Shown here piece after piece: positions 17,911 to 25,818 of a stretch of 64,000 nucleotides of DNA. This DNA comes from Pseudomonadota bacterium (GTDB lineage Bacteria > Pseudomonadota > Gammaproteobacteria > Steroidobacterales > Steroidobacteraceae), in the NCBI GenBank assembly GCA_023417315.1, contig JAEZFW010000028.1, positions 79,806 through 143,805 on the forward strand, in the 5' to 3' direction. The notes below the pieces were generated by a model, which made no database searches, was not told the DNA's origin, and worked only from the letters and a program-made list of their open reading frames with translations. The number at the start of each line of letters is the position of its first letter. The first letter of the stretch is position 1. The translations under genes were made by a program, and so were the position numbers.

Positions 17911-18435
17911 TTTCGCATCATACATTGCATAGCCGAGCGTCAATCGATCGATGCTGGCCGGCAGTTTCGGATCGACGATGAATCGAACCGTGAACTCGCG
18001 GCTTTCTTCCGCAGCAAAGGACTGCGGCGTAAAGCAGAAGCATTCCGTCTTCTGGAAGTAACGGGTCGCCTGAAACGGTGTGATGCTCGGAACGGCCTGG
18101 GCCACGATAGGCTGCGCTCGGAGGTTCTTCGCATGGAACGTCGCCTCGTACAACTTGCCAGGCTGTACCTCTAGCCTGCCGATGTCCGGTCGAAATTCCC
18201 AACTTCCATAGGTGGGTGCCGTCGAGACGAACTCGATCGTGACCGAACGATTCTCCACCGGCGCCTCGACCACCTCGCTCGCTTCGATAAGCTTGGAGCG
18301 ATCACCATAGCCGGTGACTTCGCACAACACGTCGTACAAGGGCACGAGCGCAAAGCCGAAGGCGAAGCTGCAGCCCGCGAACACCCAAAGGCGACGCGTC
18401 AAAGAACGGTGCTGTGTATTCCGATCGTCAGTCAC
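17899..18435 (-). CDS. ctaG: Cytochrome c oxidase assembly protein CtaG (Cox11)
   Basis: CtaG delivers copper to CuB of oxidase subunit I. The 178-residue protein has one N-terminal membrane helix (LWVFAGCSFAFGFALVPLYD) ending in VPLYDVLCEVTGYG, with the conserved Cys. A periplasmic beta domain with YFQKTECFCFTPQSF follows; its CxC copper motif is intact. FIVDPKLP precedes the C-terminus. It starts at GTG 18435 behind GAGGGGG and lies seven bases after the small membrane gene. Its final codons and stop are contributed by the heptamer array. Confidence 0.94.
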   Translation of the reverse strand: MTDDRNTQHRSLTRRLWVFAGCSFAFGFALVPLYDVLCEVTGYGDRSKLIEASEVVEAPVENRSVTIEFVSTAPTYGSWEFRPDIGRLEVQPGKLYEATFHAKNLRAQPIVAQAVPSITPFQATRYFQKTECFCFTPQSFAAEESREFTVRFIVDPKLPASIDRLTLGYAMYDAKGSG

Positions 18436-18442
18436 TTCCCCC

Positions 18443-18571
18443 TCATCCTGCTCTCATCACGCTCGCCGCGATGAAAGCCACATAAACAGCAAGGGCGATG
18501 AGCGCCAACCACAGCGCCGTGCGGCGTACCCGTCGTTTGCGCTCAGCGTCGTTCAAGGCAGTTGCGGCCAC
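18443..18571 (-). CDS. Small single-spanning membrane protein between coxA and ctaG (42 residues)
   Basis: Reading the reverse strand from GTG 18571 gives 42 residues: a charged N-terminal part (AATALNDAERKRRVRRT) then one hydrophobic helix (ALWLALIALAVYVAFIAASV), ending VMRAG before TGA. It starts five bases after the coxA stop and ends seven bases before the ctaG start, so the three are packed as one translational unit. A short membrane protein at this position (CoxF-like or oxidase small assembly protein) is common in proteobacterial aa3 clusters. I assign it by position and topology only. Confidence 0.72.
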   Translation of the reverse strand: MAATALNDAERKRRVRRTALWLALIALAVYVAFIAASVMRAG

Positions 18572-18575
18572 GTGG

Positions 18576-20183
18576 TTACTTCACTTCCGGAGCGACTTCG
18601 AAGCTGTGGTACGGCGGCGGTGAGCTCAGCGTCCACTCGAGGCCGTGCGGCATGCCGCTGTCCCACACTTTGTCCGTCGCCTTCACGCCACCGCGCGCCG
18701 ACTGCCAAATCACGACGACGAGCAGCAGCTGCGACAGACCGAAGCCGAACGCTCCGATCGAAGACACCATGTTCCAATCGGTGAATTGTGTGCTGTAGTC
18801 GGGGATACGACGCGGCATGCCCGCAAGGCCCAGGAAGTGCTGCGGGAAGAACAGCACGTTCACGAAGATCGTCGAGAGCCAGAAATGCGTCTTCGCGAGC
18901 TTTGTGTTGTACATGTGACCGGTCCACTTCGGCAGCCAGTAGTAGACGGCGGCCATGATTGCGAACACCGCGCCAGGCACGAGCACGTAATGGAAGTGGG
19001 CGACCACGAAGTACGTGTCGTGATACTGGAAGTCCGCCGGCACGATGGCGAGCATCAGGCCCGAGAAGCCACCGATCGTGAATAGGAACAGGAACGACAA
19101 TGCGAACAGCATCGGCGGTTCGAAGGAGATCGAGCCCTTGTACATCGTTGCCGTCCAGTTGAAGACCTTCACGCCTGTTGGCACGGCGATCAGCATCGTC
19201 GCAAGCATGAAGAACATCTGGCCCGCGAGCGGCATGCCGACGGTAAACATGTGGTGCGCCCACACGATGAATGACAAGAACGCGATCGAGGCAATCGCAT
19301 ACACCATCGCGTCGTAGCCGAAGAGACGCTTACGCGAGAATGTCGGAATGATCTCCGAGACGATCCCGAACGCCGGCAGGATCATGATGTACACCTCGGG
19401 ATGCCCGAAGAACCAGAAGATGTGCTGGTACATCACCGGATCGCCGCCACCTGCGGCTTCGAAGAAGGTCGTGCCGAAGAAGTGATCCGTGAGCAACATC
19501 GTCACGGCGCCGGCCAACACTGGCATGACCGCGATCAGCAAGTACGCCGTGATGAGCCAGCTCCACGTGAACAGCGGCATCTTGAGCAGCGTCATGCCAG
19601 GAGCGCGCATGTTCATGATCGTCACGATGACGTTGATTGCGCCCATGATCGAAGAGGCGCCCATCAAGTGCACCGCGAAGATCACCATCGGGAACGCGTC
19701 GCCCGTCTGCAGCACGAGCGGCGGATACATCGTCCAACCGCTGGCGGGCGCGCCGCCTTCGACGAACAACGTCGATAGCAGCAGCGTGAAGGCGAACGGC
19801 AGGATCCAGAAGCTGAAGTTGTTCATGCGTGGCAGCGCCATATCGGGGGCGCCGACCTGCAACGGAATCATCCAGTTCGCAAGACCGACGAACGCCGGCA
19901 TGACCGCGCCGAAGATCATGACCAACGCGTGCATCGTCGTCATCGAGTTGAAGAACATCGGATTGACGAGCTGCAGTCCCGGCTGGAACAGCTCGGCGCG
20001 AATGATCATCGCCATCGCGCCACCGATGAAGAACATCGTCAGGCTGAACAACAAGTACATCGTGCCGATGTCCTTGTGGTTGGTGGCGAATACCCAGCGG
20101 CGCCAGCCCTTTTCGGGGCCGTGATGATCGTGCGCGTCGTGGTGCGTGTCTGCGTGACCGGCGTGCGTGTGAACTGTGCTCAT
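18576..20183 (-). CDS. coxA: Cytochrome c oxidase subunit I (aa3 type)
   Basis: This is the catalytic heme-copper subunit of the terminal oxidase. The 535-residue protein has twelve membrane segments. The A-type features are WFFGHPEVYIMILPAFG (the CuB histidine and the Tyr of the proton channel), AHHMFTVGM (the CuB histidine pair) and VAHFHYVLVPGA (heme ligands). The D-channel segment GLANWMIPLQVGAPDMALPR is also present. The N-terminus is His-rich (HTHAGHADTHHDAHDHH), which may bind metal. It lies seven bases after coxB. Confidence 0.97.
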   Translation of the reverse strand: MSTVHTHAGHADTHHDAHDHHGPEKGWRRWVFATNHKDIGTMYLLFSLTMFFIGGAMAMIIRAELFQPGLQLVNPMFFNSMTTMHALVMIFGAVMPAFVGLANWMIPLQVGAPDMALPRMNNFSFWILPFAFTLLLSTLFVEGGAPASGWTMYPPLVLQTGDAFPMVIFAVHLMGASSIMGAINVIVTIMNMRAPGMTLLKMPLFTWSWLITAYLLIAVMPVLAGAVTMLLTDHFFGTTFFEAAGGGDPVMYQHIFWFFGHPEVYIMILPAFGIVSEIIPTFSRKRLFGYDAMVYAIASIAFLSFIVWAHHMFTVGMPLAGQMFFMLATMLIAVPTGVKVFNWTATMYKGSISFEPPMLFALSFLFLFTIGGFSGLMLAIVPADFQYHDTYFVVAHFHYVLVPGAVFAIMAAVYYWLPKWTGHMYNTKLAKTHFWLSTIFVNVLFFPQHFLGLAGMPRRIPDYSTQFTDWNMVSSIGAFGFGLSQLLLVVVIWQSARGGVKATDKVWDSGMPHGLEWTLSSPPPYHSFEVAPEVK

Positions 20184-20189
20184 GAACTC

Positions 20190-21065
20190 TTACTCCGCGC
20201 GGGCGACTGTCGAGGCCGCGCCATTCTCAGTCTGCGATTCGGCAGGAGCGGCGGCAGGTTGCGCCGCGGGTTCGCCGTCCGCTTGTTGCGCCTGCAGCCA
20301 GGCGTTGAACTCGTCCTTGGATTTCACTTCCACCACCACCGGCATGAAGGCGTGGTCGTATCCGCATAGTTCCGCACATTGTCCGCGATACACGCCGGGC
20401 TTGTCGGCGCGGAACCACAGCTCGTTGACGAAACCGGGATAGGCGTCCTTCTTCATGCCGAACTCAGGCACCCACCACGCGTGGATGACATCGCTCGAGG
20501 TCAACAGCACGCGGACCTTCGTGTCGACGGGCACGACGAGGCGGTTGTCCACCTCGAGCAGATAGTTCTCCACGCCATTCGGATCGATCCCCGAGTTGAG
20601 TTGGCGTGCGGCGTCGCTGTCGCGCGAGATGCGGGAGAAGAAGCTGACGTTTTGATCGAGATAGTCGTAATGCCACTGCCATTGATAGCCGGTGACCTTG
20701 ACGGTGAGCTCGGAGTCGCGCATGTCCTCGATCTTGATGAGCGTCTCGGCCGCCGGAATGGCCATGCCGACGAGAATCGCGATTGGGATGACGGTCCAGA
20801 CGACTTCCACCTTCGTGCTGTGATCGAACGTTGCGGGTACCGCGCCCTTCGAATGGCGGAACTTCACGATCGAATAGATCATGACGCCGAACACGACCAC
20901 GGCGATCAAGACGCAGATCCAGAGAATGAGCATGTGCAGGCCGTGGATTTCGCGGCTGAGCTCCGTCACCCCGACGGGCATGTTCAGCTCCCACGCTGCG
21001 AAGGCCGCTCCGACAGGCAGGCACGCTGCGATTGCGGCCGCGGCGTATTTCAGGATCTTCAACAT
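20190..21065 (-). CDS. coxB: Cytochrome c oxidase subunit II
   Basis: Subunit II receives electrons from cytochrome c through CuA. A cleavable signal-like segment (LKYAAAAIAACLPVGAAFA) is followed by two membrane helices. The periplasmic cupredoxin domain contains TGYQWQWHYDY, SDVIHAWWVPEFG and the CuA site GQCAELCGYDHAFMPV (CxxxCxxxHxxM). No heme c motif is present. A disordered Ala/Pro/Gln-rich tail ends it. Start 21065 gives 291 residues with GGAG upstream; a TTG at 21074 is an alternative. It is the first gene of the oxidase operon. Confidence 0.96.
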   Translation of the reverse strand: MLKILKYAAAAIAACLPVGAAFAAWELNMPVGVTELSREIHGLHMLILWICVLIAVVVFGVMIYSIVKFRHSKGAVPATFDHSTKVEVVWTVIPIAILVGMAIPAAETLIKIEDMRDSELTVKVTGYQWQWHYDYLDQNVSFFSRISRDSDAARQLNSGIDPNGVENYLLEVDNRLVVPVDTKVRVLLTSSDVIHAWWVPEFGMKKDAYPGFVNELWFRADKPGVYRGQCAELCGYDHAFMPVVVEVKSKDEFNAWLQAQQADGEPAAQPAAAPAESQTENGAASTVARAE

Positions 21066-21181
21066 TTGCGCCAATGCTCCCGAGTATCTCGATACCGCTA
21101 TGGCCCTGACTTAGAGCCATGCGGCTATTTAATCGCGGACAGGCATTAAGCACTGCCCGCAGTTCATCGCCGCGCTTCGCG

Positions 21182-21703
21182 TCAAAGCGCGGGCGATTCG
21201 TTTACATTCCCCACCAGTCGTTTGAGTCGGACCGCGAGATCGCGGCGCTCGTCCTCTGTGAGAAACCGGCCCACCTCACAGGCGCGGCCATGCGACTCGA
21301 CTATGAGTCTGCTGGGATGAAGCGCCGCCAGCGGGGCGTGGAGTGTAACCCTCGCCCAATGCCGAGGAAATACTGCGAAACGATGATTCCCTTCTTCTCG
21401 ATGCTCGATCGTCACGTTGTCGCGCGTGATCGTGATTGTTTCGGCGACTTTTCCGGACCGCATCGATGCGTTCACTGCCCATCGCAACGCCAGGATCTCA
21501 AGGGCGGCGAAGATGAGCACAGGCCAGAAACCATAGGCAGCGAAGAAGGCGGCGACGGCGAAGGTGCCCGCGGCCACGATCAAAATGAATCTCCGTGCGT
21601 TCGTAGGGGTGAGAGAACGATGGGCACTCAGCTGCAAAACCCACCCATCCTGATCCGCGGGAGACAAACCCGGCGGGAGCGGGGCGGCAGGGGCTAGAGG
21701 CAT
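21182..21703 (-). CDS. DUF2244 membrane protein
   Basis: The 173-residue protein has a Pro-rich N-terminus and the DUF2244 pattern: LQLSAHRSLTPTNARRFILI, two close membrane helices (AAGTFAVAAFFAAYGFWPVL and the following IFAALEILALRWAV) and a C-terminal cytoplasmic domain. That domain has TITRDNVTIEHREEG, RHWARVTL and GRFLTEDERRDLAVRLKRL. The family is often found beside cox genes, and here it lies 116 bases upstream of coxB on the same strand. The biochemical role is unknown. The 227 bases upstream, to the bioC stop, hold no gene or motif I recognise. Confidence 0.85.
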   Translation of the reverse strand: MPLAPAAPLPPGLSPADQDGWVLQLSAHRSLTPTNARRFILIVAAGTFAVAAFFAAYGFWPVLIFAALEILALRWAVNASMRSGKVAETITITRDNVTIEHREEGNHRFAVFPRHWARVTLHAPLAALHPSRLIVESHGRACEVGRFLTEDERRDLAVRLKRLVGNVNESPAL

Positions 21704-21930
21704 GATCGGGAGCGTTTCAACATGGCCGGAAAATCTAACCGCTGCATGCTAGCGAAGTTCCCTTGGAGGTCCAATCGTAAGTGCCGACGCTTTCCGGCTG
21801 AGAGCATCAGGGGGGCAGCGTCAGAGCAGGAACATCCCTAGAGAGTTGCGCAGAGACCCTCTCCGATCGGACCTAGGTTAATAAAAATCAAAGCTTGAGC
21901 GGAAAGGTTGGCGAAATGGCTGCTGGACCG

Positions 21931-22824
21931 TTAGATTTTTCGAGTGAGTGGGCGTAGGCTGGAAAGCGGCACGACGACCTCACCCGTGGAGCCGCGAGCT
22001 GCCCTAGGAGCTCCCTTCCAGGCGTGCCCGTATACGACTTCGACGGTGATCGGAATGACGCCCTCCCGACGAGAGGCTTCGAGCGCTTCTTGAGCCGCTC
22101 GATAACCTTTGCGCCCCAATAAGCCGAATCGCCTCCCGGCGGTGAGGTTGCTCGAGCCGCTCTGATGGAGCTCACGCAGTAAGGTGTCAGCAGTCGGATA
22201 CGTTACAACGAGTCTTTCGGTGTCCATCACCGGCTCGGCGAAACCCGTTCGCAGTAACGCATCTCCGAGATCGTGCATGTCAATGAATCGATGCACGTGC
22301 GTATATGCATCCACTTGGCGAAATGCGCGGCGCACCTCAGTGAGCGTATCGGGGCCGAGCGTCGTGAACGTGAACAGGCCGTCCGCTCGCAGCACGCGAG
22401 CGGCGTTCTGAAAAACAGCATCCACATCGCTACACCAGGCGAGCATGAGATTGCTGAAAACCAAATCGATGCTCGCCTCGCGGATCGGGAGCTGCTGTGC
22501 GTCTGCGACCACTGCATCGAAGCGTCGGAAGAAGGACTGCTCGCGCGTTGCTCGTTCGAGCATCCGGCGTGAGAGATCGAGTGCTACCACGTGGGCCTTC
22601 GGGTAGCGATTCTTGAGAGCTTTGCTCGATCCGCCACTTGCAGCTCCCAAATCGAGAACACGTTGTGGCTGGAGCTTCACCAGATCGAGCCGCTCGAGCA
22701 GGCGTGCACGGATTTCTGCTTGTACGACCGCAGCTTGTGCGTACGTCGCGCTCGCGCGATCGAACGCGCGGCGGATCGCTCGACGTTCGAGGGTGTACTC
22801 GTCGATTGGGGGCGGGGAATGCAT
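21931..22824 (-). CDS. bioC: Malonyl-ACP O-methyltransferase BioC
   Basis: BioC methylates malonyl-ACP so that fatty acid synthesis can elongate it into the pimeloyl moiety of biotin. The 297-residue class I methyltransferase shows RAFDRASATYAQAAVVQAEI, the BioC N-terminal signature. Motif I is VLDLGAASGGSSKAL, followed by VVALDLSRRML, DAVVADAQQLPI and DLVFSNLMLAWCSD. TFTTLGPDTLTEVRRAF is also typical of BioC. It lies 50 bases downstream of bioB on the same strand, giving a bioB-bioC unit. Confidence 0.93.
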   Translation of the reverse strand: MHSPPPIDEYTLERRAIRRAFDRASATYAQAAVVQAEIRARLLERLDLVKLQPQRVLDLGAASGGSSKALKNRYPKAHVVALDLSRRMLERATREQSFFRRFDAVVADAQQLPIREASIDLVFSNLMLAWCSDVDAVFQNAARVLRADGLFTFTTLGPDTLTEVRRAFRQVDAYTHVHRFIDMHDLGDALLRTGFAEPVMDTERLVVTYPTADTLLRELHQSGSSNLTAGRRFGLLGRKGYRAAQEALEASRREGVIPITVEVVYGHAWKGAPRAARGSTGEVVVPLSSLRPLTRKI

Positions 22825-22874
22825 GCCTAAGAAGGCGAGCGCTGTGCCCCTCTCATCGATAGACGGCGCGCGTC

Positions 22875-23912
22875 CTAAGAAGCCGCTGCAATCCGCTCGC
22901 AGACGGCGGGCGTCTGCTCGCTTTCGCTCGCATGCGCGGGTTCGGGCCTAATACCAAGGCGTTCGAAGAGCTTCCAATCCGCCTCTGTTTCGGGATTGCC
23001 GGTGGTAAGCAAGCGCTCGCCGTAGAAGATCGAATTCGCACCAGCGAGGAAGCACAAGGCCTGAGTTTCCTCAGTCATCTCGGAGCGGCCCGCGGACAGC
23101 CGCACGTGAGAGCGCGGCATCAAGAGACGCGCGACCGCGATGGCGCGCACGAACTCGAGCGGTTCCACCTTCGCGACACCGTGCAGCGGCGTACCAGGGA
23201 CCTGCATCAGCTGATTGATCGGTACGCTCTGCGGATGCTCGGGCAACGTTGCAAGCGTGTGCAGCAGTTGCGCGCGATCGAGCTCCGTCTCGCCCAAGCC
23301 GAGAATCCCACCACAGCACACATTGATTCCGGCCGCACGCACCGCTTCCAGCGTGTCTAAACGATCTTGATAGGTGCGGGTGGTGATGACCTTCGAATAG
23401 TGCGATTCCGAAGTGTCCAGATTGTGGTTGTAATAATCGAGCCCTGCGTCCTTCAGCTCCCGTGCCTGATCGGCGCTCAGCATGCCAAGGGTCACGCAGG
23501 TTTCCATGCCGAGCGCGCGAACGCCTTTGATCATCTCGATGATCCGTGCCAACTGTTTTGGTTTCGGGCTCCGATACGCAGCGCCCATGCAGAACCGAGT
23601 CGCGCCGTTCACTTTCGCAGCACGCGCCTTCTCCATAACCGCCTCGATGTCCATGAGCGGCTCGGCATTTAGCCCGGTTTCGAAGCGGATGCTCTGAGAG
23701 CAGTACGCACAATCTTCAGGGCATGCACCGGTCTTGATCGACAGCAACGTACTGATCTGAACCTCATTGGGGTCGAAGTTCGATCGGTGCACGCGCTGCG
23801 CGTAATACATGAGATCGGAGAACGGCAGTGCGAACAACGCGCGCACTTCATCGATCACCCAATCGGTGCGGACTTCACCCAGGCGAGAAAGATTGAGTGT
23901 GGCGTGAGTCAT
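22875..23912 (-). CDS. bioB: Biotin synthase
   Basis: BioB is a radical-SAM enzyme that inserts sulfur into dethiobiotin. The 345-residue product contains TGACPEDCAYCSQS, with the CxxxCxxC cluster ligands for [4Fe-4S], plus YYNHNLDTS, GGILGLGE and VPINQL. The C-terminal region RLSAGRSEM holds the Arg ligand of the [2Fe-2S] cluster. Start 23912 gives MTHATLNLSRLG, matching the family start; upstream in-frame codons to 24032 would add about 40 residues across the operator region. Expression is likely controlled by BirA through the palindrome at 24026-24058. Confidence 0.96.
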   Translation of the reverse strand: MTHATLNLSRLGEVRTDWVIDEVRALFALPFSDLMYYAQRVHRSNFDPNEVQISTLLSIKTGACPEDCAYCSQSIRFETGLNAEPLMDIEAVMEKARAAKVNGATRFCMGAAYRSPKPKQLARIIEMIKGVRALGMETCVTLGMLSADQARELKDAGLDYYNHNLDTSESHYSKVITTRTYQDRLDTLEAVRAAGINVCCGGILGLGETELDRAQLLHTLATLPEHPQSVPINQLMQVPGTPLHGVAKVEPLEFVRAIAVARLLMPRSHVRLSAGRSEMTEETQALCFLAGANSIFYGERLLTTGNPETEADWKLFERLGIRPEPAHASESEQTPAVCERIAAAS

Positions 23913-23999
23913 TTCTCGACGGGCTCCAACATATTCAGCGATGCGGTCTGCGGCACCGGGCACATTCTGTCCGAGGCGCGTGGGTAAGGAGATGCTCGC

Positions 24000-24761
24000 A
24001 TGCAGTATTCGCAGGCGCTCGAGGGCTGTCAACCAGAAGCGGCGCTGAAGGTTGACAGCTGGTGGGACCGCGCTGGCATGCTGCTGTGGCCTGCCACGTG
24101 CGTGTTATGTCTATCCCGAACCGACAGGGTTCGCGATCTCTGCCGCCCGTGTGAACGCGAGCTCGTCATCAATGCAGTGCGTTGTCGGCTGTGCTCTCAG
24201 CCGCTCTTTCGCACCTCAGCAAGCGAGCCCATCTGCGGAAGCTGCTTACGCGTCCCGACGCTGATCGATTCGAGCTTCGTGCCGTTCAGATACGAGTACC
24301 CGCTCGATCGCCTCGTGCAACGACTGAAGTACGGCAAAGAACTGAGCGTCGCGAGAGTCCTGGGTGAGGTGTTCGCAGAGCGGCATCTCGCGCTCGACAA
24401 GCCGCTGCTGCCGGATGCAATCATCCCAGTGCCATTGGGTCGGCGCCGCTATCGCGAACGCGGCTTCAATCAGGCGCATGAGCTTGCACGATGCATCGCG
24501 CACGGTAGAGGCGTTGCGCTGCGCAGCGATCTGGTCGAGCGCGTGCGCGAAACAAAGGAACAAGCCGCACTGCCGAAGGGACAGCGCAAGCGCAATGTGC
24601 GCGGCGCTTTTCGCGCGCGTGGCTCGCTAGATGGCGCGAATGTCGCGATCTTCGACGACGTCGTCACTACCGGGAGTACCGTCCACGAGCTTGCGCGCAT
24701 CTTGGGCCGTGCCGGCGCCGCCAGAATCGAAGTGTGGGCGATTGCTAGGGCGGGGAGGTGA
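24000..24761 (+). CDS. comF: ComF-family phosphoribosyltransferase-like protein (GntX type)
   Basis: ComF/GntX proteins are cytoplasmic, linked to DNA uptake or use of DNA as a nutrient. A zinc-finger-like N-terminus is visible (CVLCLSRTDRVRDLCRPCE, CRLCSQPLF, CGSCLR). It is followed by a type I PRTase domain with RLKYGKELSVARVLGE, IPVPLGRRRYRERGFNQAHE and FDDVVTTGSTVHELAR, the PRPP loop. ATG 24000 has AAGGAG eight bases upstream, but the first 20 codons contain the BirA operator. An ATG at 24078 begins where family members usually start, so the start is unsettled. It is divergent from bioB. Confidence 0.87.
   Translation: MQYSQALEGCQPEAALKVDSWWDRAGMLLWPATCVLCLSRTDRVRDLCRPCERELVINAVRCRLCSQPLFRTSASEPICGSCLRVPTLIDSSFVPFRYEYPLDRLVQRLKYGKELSVARVLGEVFAERHLALDKPLLPDAIIPVPLGRRRYRERGFNQAHELARCIAHGRGVALRSDLVERVRETKEQAALPKGQRKRNVRGAFRARGSLDGANVAIFDDVVTTGSTVHELARILGRAGAARIEVWAIARAGR
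24004..24032 (-). promoter_or_regulatory. Predicted bioB promoter, overlapped by the BirA operator
   Basis: On the minus strand TTGACA (24032-24027) is followed after 17 bases by AATACT (24009-24004), a good -35 and a four-of-six -10. The -35 is inside the left half of the palindrome, so bound BirA would block it. Transcription would start about 85 bases before the bioB ATG. Confidence 0.6.
24026..24058. promoter_or_regulatory. BirA-type biotin operator
   Basis: CTGTCAACC (24026-24034) and GGTTGACAG (24050-24058) form a perfect nine-base inverted repeat separated by 15 bases. It matches the proteobacterial BirA operator pattern of TTGTAAACC, a 14-16 base spacer and GGTTTACAA. It lies upstream of bioB and inside the first codons of the comF reading frame. 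Confidence 0.82.
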
Positions 24762-24774
24762 ATGCCCTCGGCAA

Positions 24775-24862
24775 GTGACTCAGTGACGAGGTGACAGGGT
24801 GACGAAGTCAGAGGTTGAGCGAGCGCACCTCTCGCACTTCGTCACCTTGTCACTCTGTCACG
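24775..24862. repeat. Inverted tandem-unit element, GTGACGAG octamer (comF-ubiA gap)
   Basis: The left arm (24775-24815) is GTGACTCA GTGACGAG GTGACAGG GTGACGAA in eight-base steps. The right arm (24826-24862) is the complement in CTT/TCT-GTCAC steps. The spacer is about ten bases. The TGA stop of ubiA lies inside the right arm. It separates convergent genes. Confidence 0.9.
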
Positions 24863-25814
24863 TTCCCCCAGCCCACAAGTAATCGAGTGCGATCCCGATG
24901 AACACCGCCATTCCGAAGTAGTTGTTATTGAGAAACGCGCGGAAGCACTTTTCCGGAACCCGGTCGCGAATGAGGATCTGCTGATAGAGGGCGAAGATCG
25001 CCGCAGCAGCGAGGCCGGCGCCGAACCACGCCCCGAGCTTCAGCTCACGGCCGGCAAGCCACAGCGCAAACAACGACATGAGCTGCATGACACCGACGAT
25101 GAAGCGGTCGCCGTCGCCGAACAGAAGCGCGCTCGAGCGGATGCCGAGCTTGCGGTCGTCTTCGCGATCGACCATCGCGTACATCGTGTCGTATGCCATC
25201 GTCCAGAGCAGGCCCGCAAGGAAGAGCAGCCAGGCGAGACGAGGGACTTCGCTCGTTTGCGCCGCGAAGGTCATCGGGACCGACCAAGTGAATGCCGCGC
25301 CCAGATAGAACTGCGGGATCGGGAAGAAGCGCTTGAAGAACGGATAGGTCACCACGAGAAATCCGCCCACCAGCGCGAGCAGCTGAGTAAGCTGATTCAA
25401 CGTCAGCACGAGTCCGAATGCGATGAGCCCCAACGCGATGCACAGCGCGACCGCCTCGATCGGGTCGAGCTGGCCCGTGACGAGCGGTCGATCTCGCGTG
25501 CGTTTCACATGGCCATCGAAGTTGCGATCCGCAAAGTCGTTGATCGCGCACCCGGCTGAACGTGTAAGCACGACGCCGAGCACGAACACAATGAAGACTT
25601 GCTGGTCGGGCGTGCCGTTCGAGGACAACCACAACGCCCACAGCACCGGCCACAGCAGCAGCCAGATCCCGATGGGGCGATTGAGCCGCGTGAGCTGCGC
25701 GTATGCCCGCGCCTTGGCACCGATGCGCGGCAGCGTCTCCGTGAACAGCGAGGTCGTAGAGATCCGATGGCCGAGCCAACGTAGGCGATTTCGAAGAGAG
25801 GCGTTTGCGTTCAT
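24858..25814 (-). CDS. ubiA: 4-hydroxybenzoate octaprenyltransferase
   Basis: UbiA prenylates 4-hydroxybenzoate in the inner membrane, the first membrane step of ubiquinone synthesis. The 318-residue protein has about eight hydrophobic segments and both Asp-rich Mg-prenyl-diphosphate motifs: CAINDFADRNFDGHVKRTRD and YDTMYAMVDREDDRKLGIRS. RLNRPIGIWLLLWPVLWALW near residue 42 is the UbiA signature. Length is about 30 residues over E. coli UbiA because of an N-terminal extension. The stop codon falls in a GTGAC repeat arm. It lies four bases after recG. Confidence 0.94.
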   Translation of the reverse strand: MNANASLRNRLRWLGHRISTTSLFTETLPRIGAKARAYAQLTRLNRPIGIWLLLWPVLWALWLSSNGTPDQQVFIVFVLGVVLTRSAGCAINDFADRNFDGHVKRTRDRPLVTGQLDPIEAVALCIALGLIAFGLVLTLNQLTQLLALVGGFLVVTYPFFKRFFPIPQFYLGAAFTWSVPMTFAAQTSEVPRLAWLLFLAGLLWTMAYDTMYAMVDREDDRKLGIRSSALLFGDGDRFIVGVMQLMSLFALWLAGRELKLGAWFGAGLAAAAIFALYQQILIRDRVPEKCFRAFLNNNYFGMAVFIGIALDYLWAGGT

Positions 25815-25818
25815 CGGG

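Noticed and set aside
21704..21930. Possible riboswitch between bioC and DUF2244 (GGCTGAGAGCATCAGG resembles part of a TPP element)
   Set aside because: The second half of a TPP aptamer is absent and the downstream gene has no thiamine link, so no element is called.
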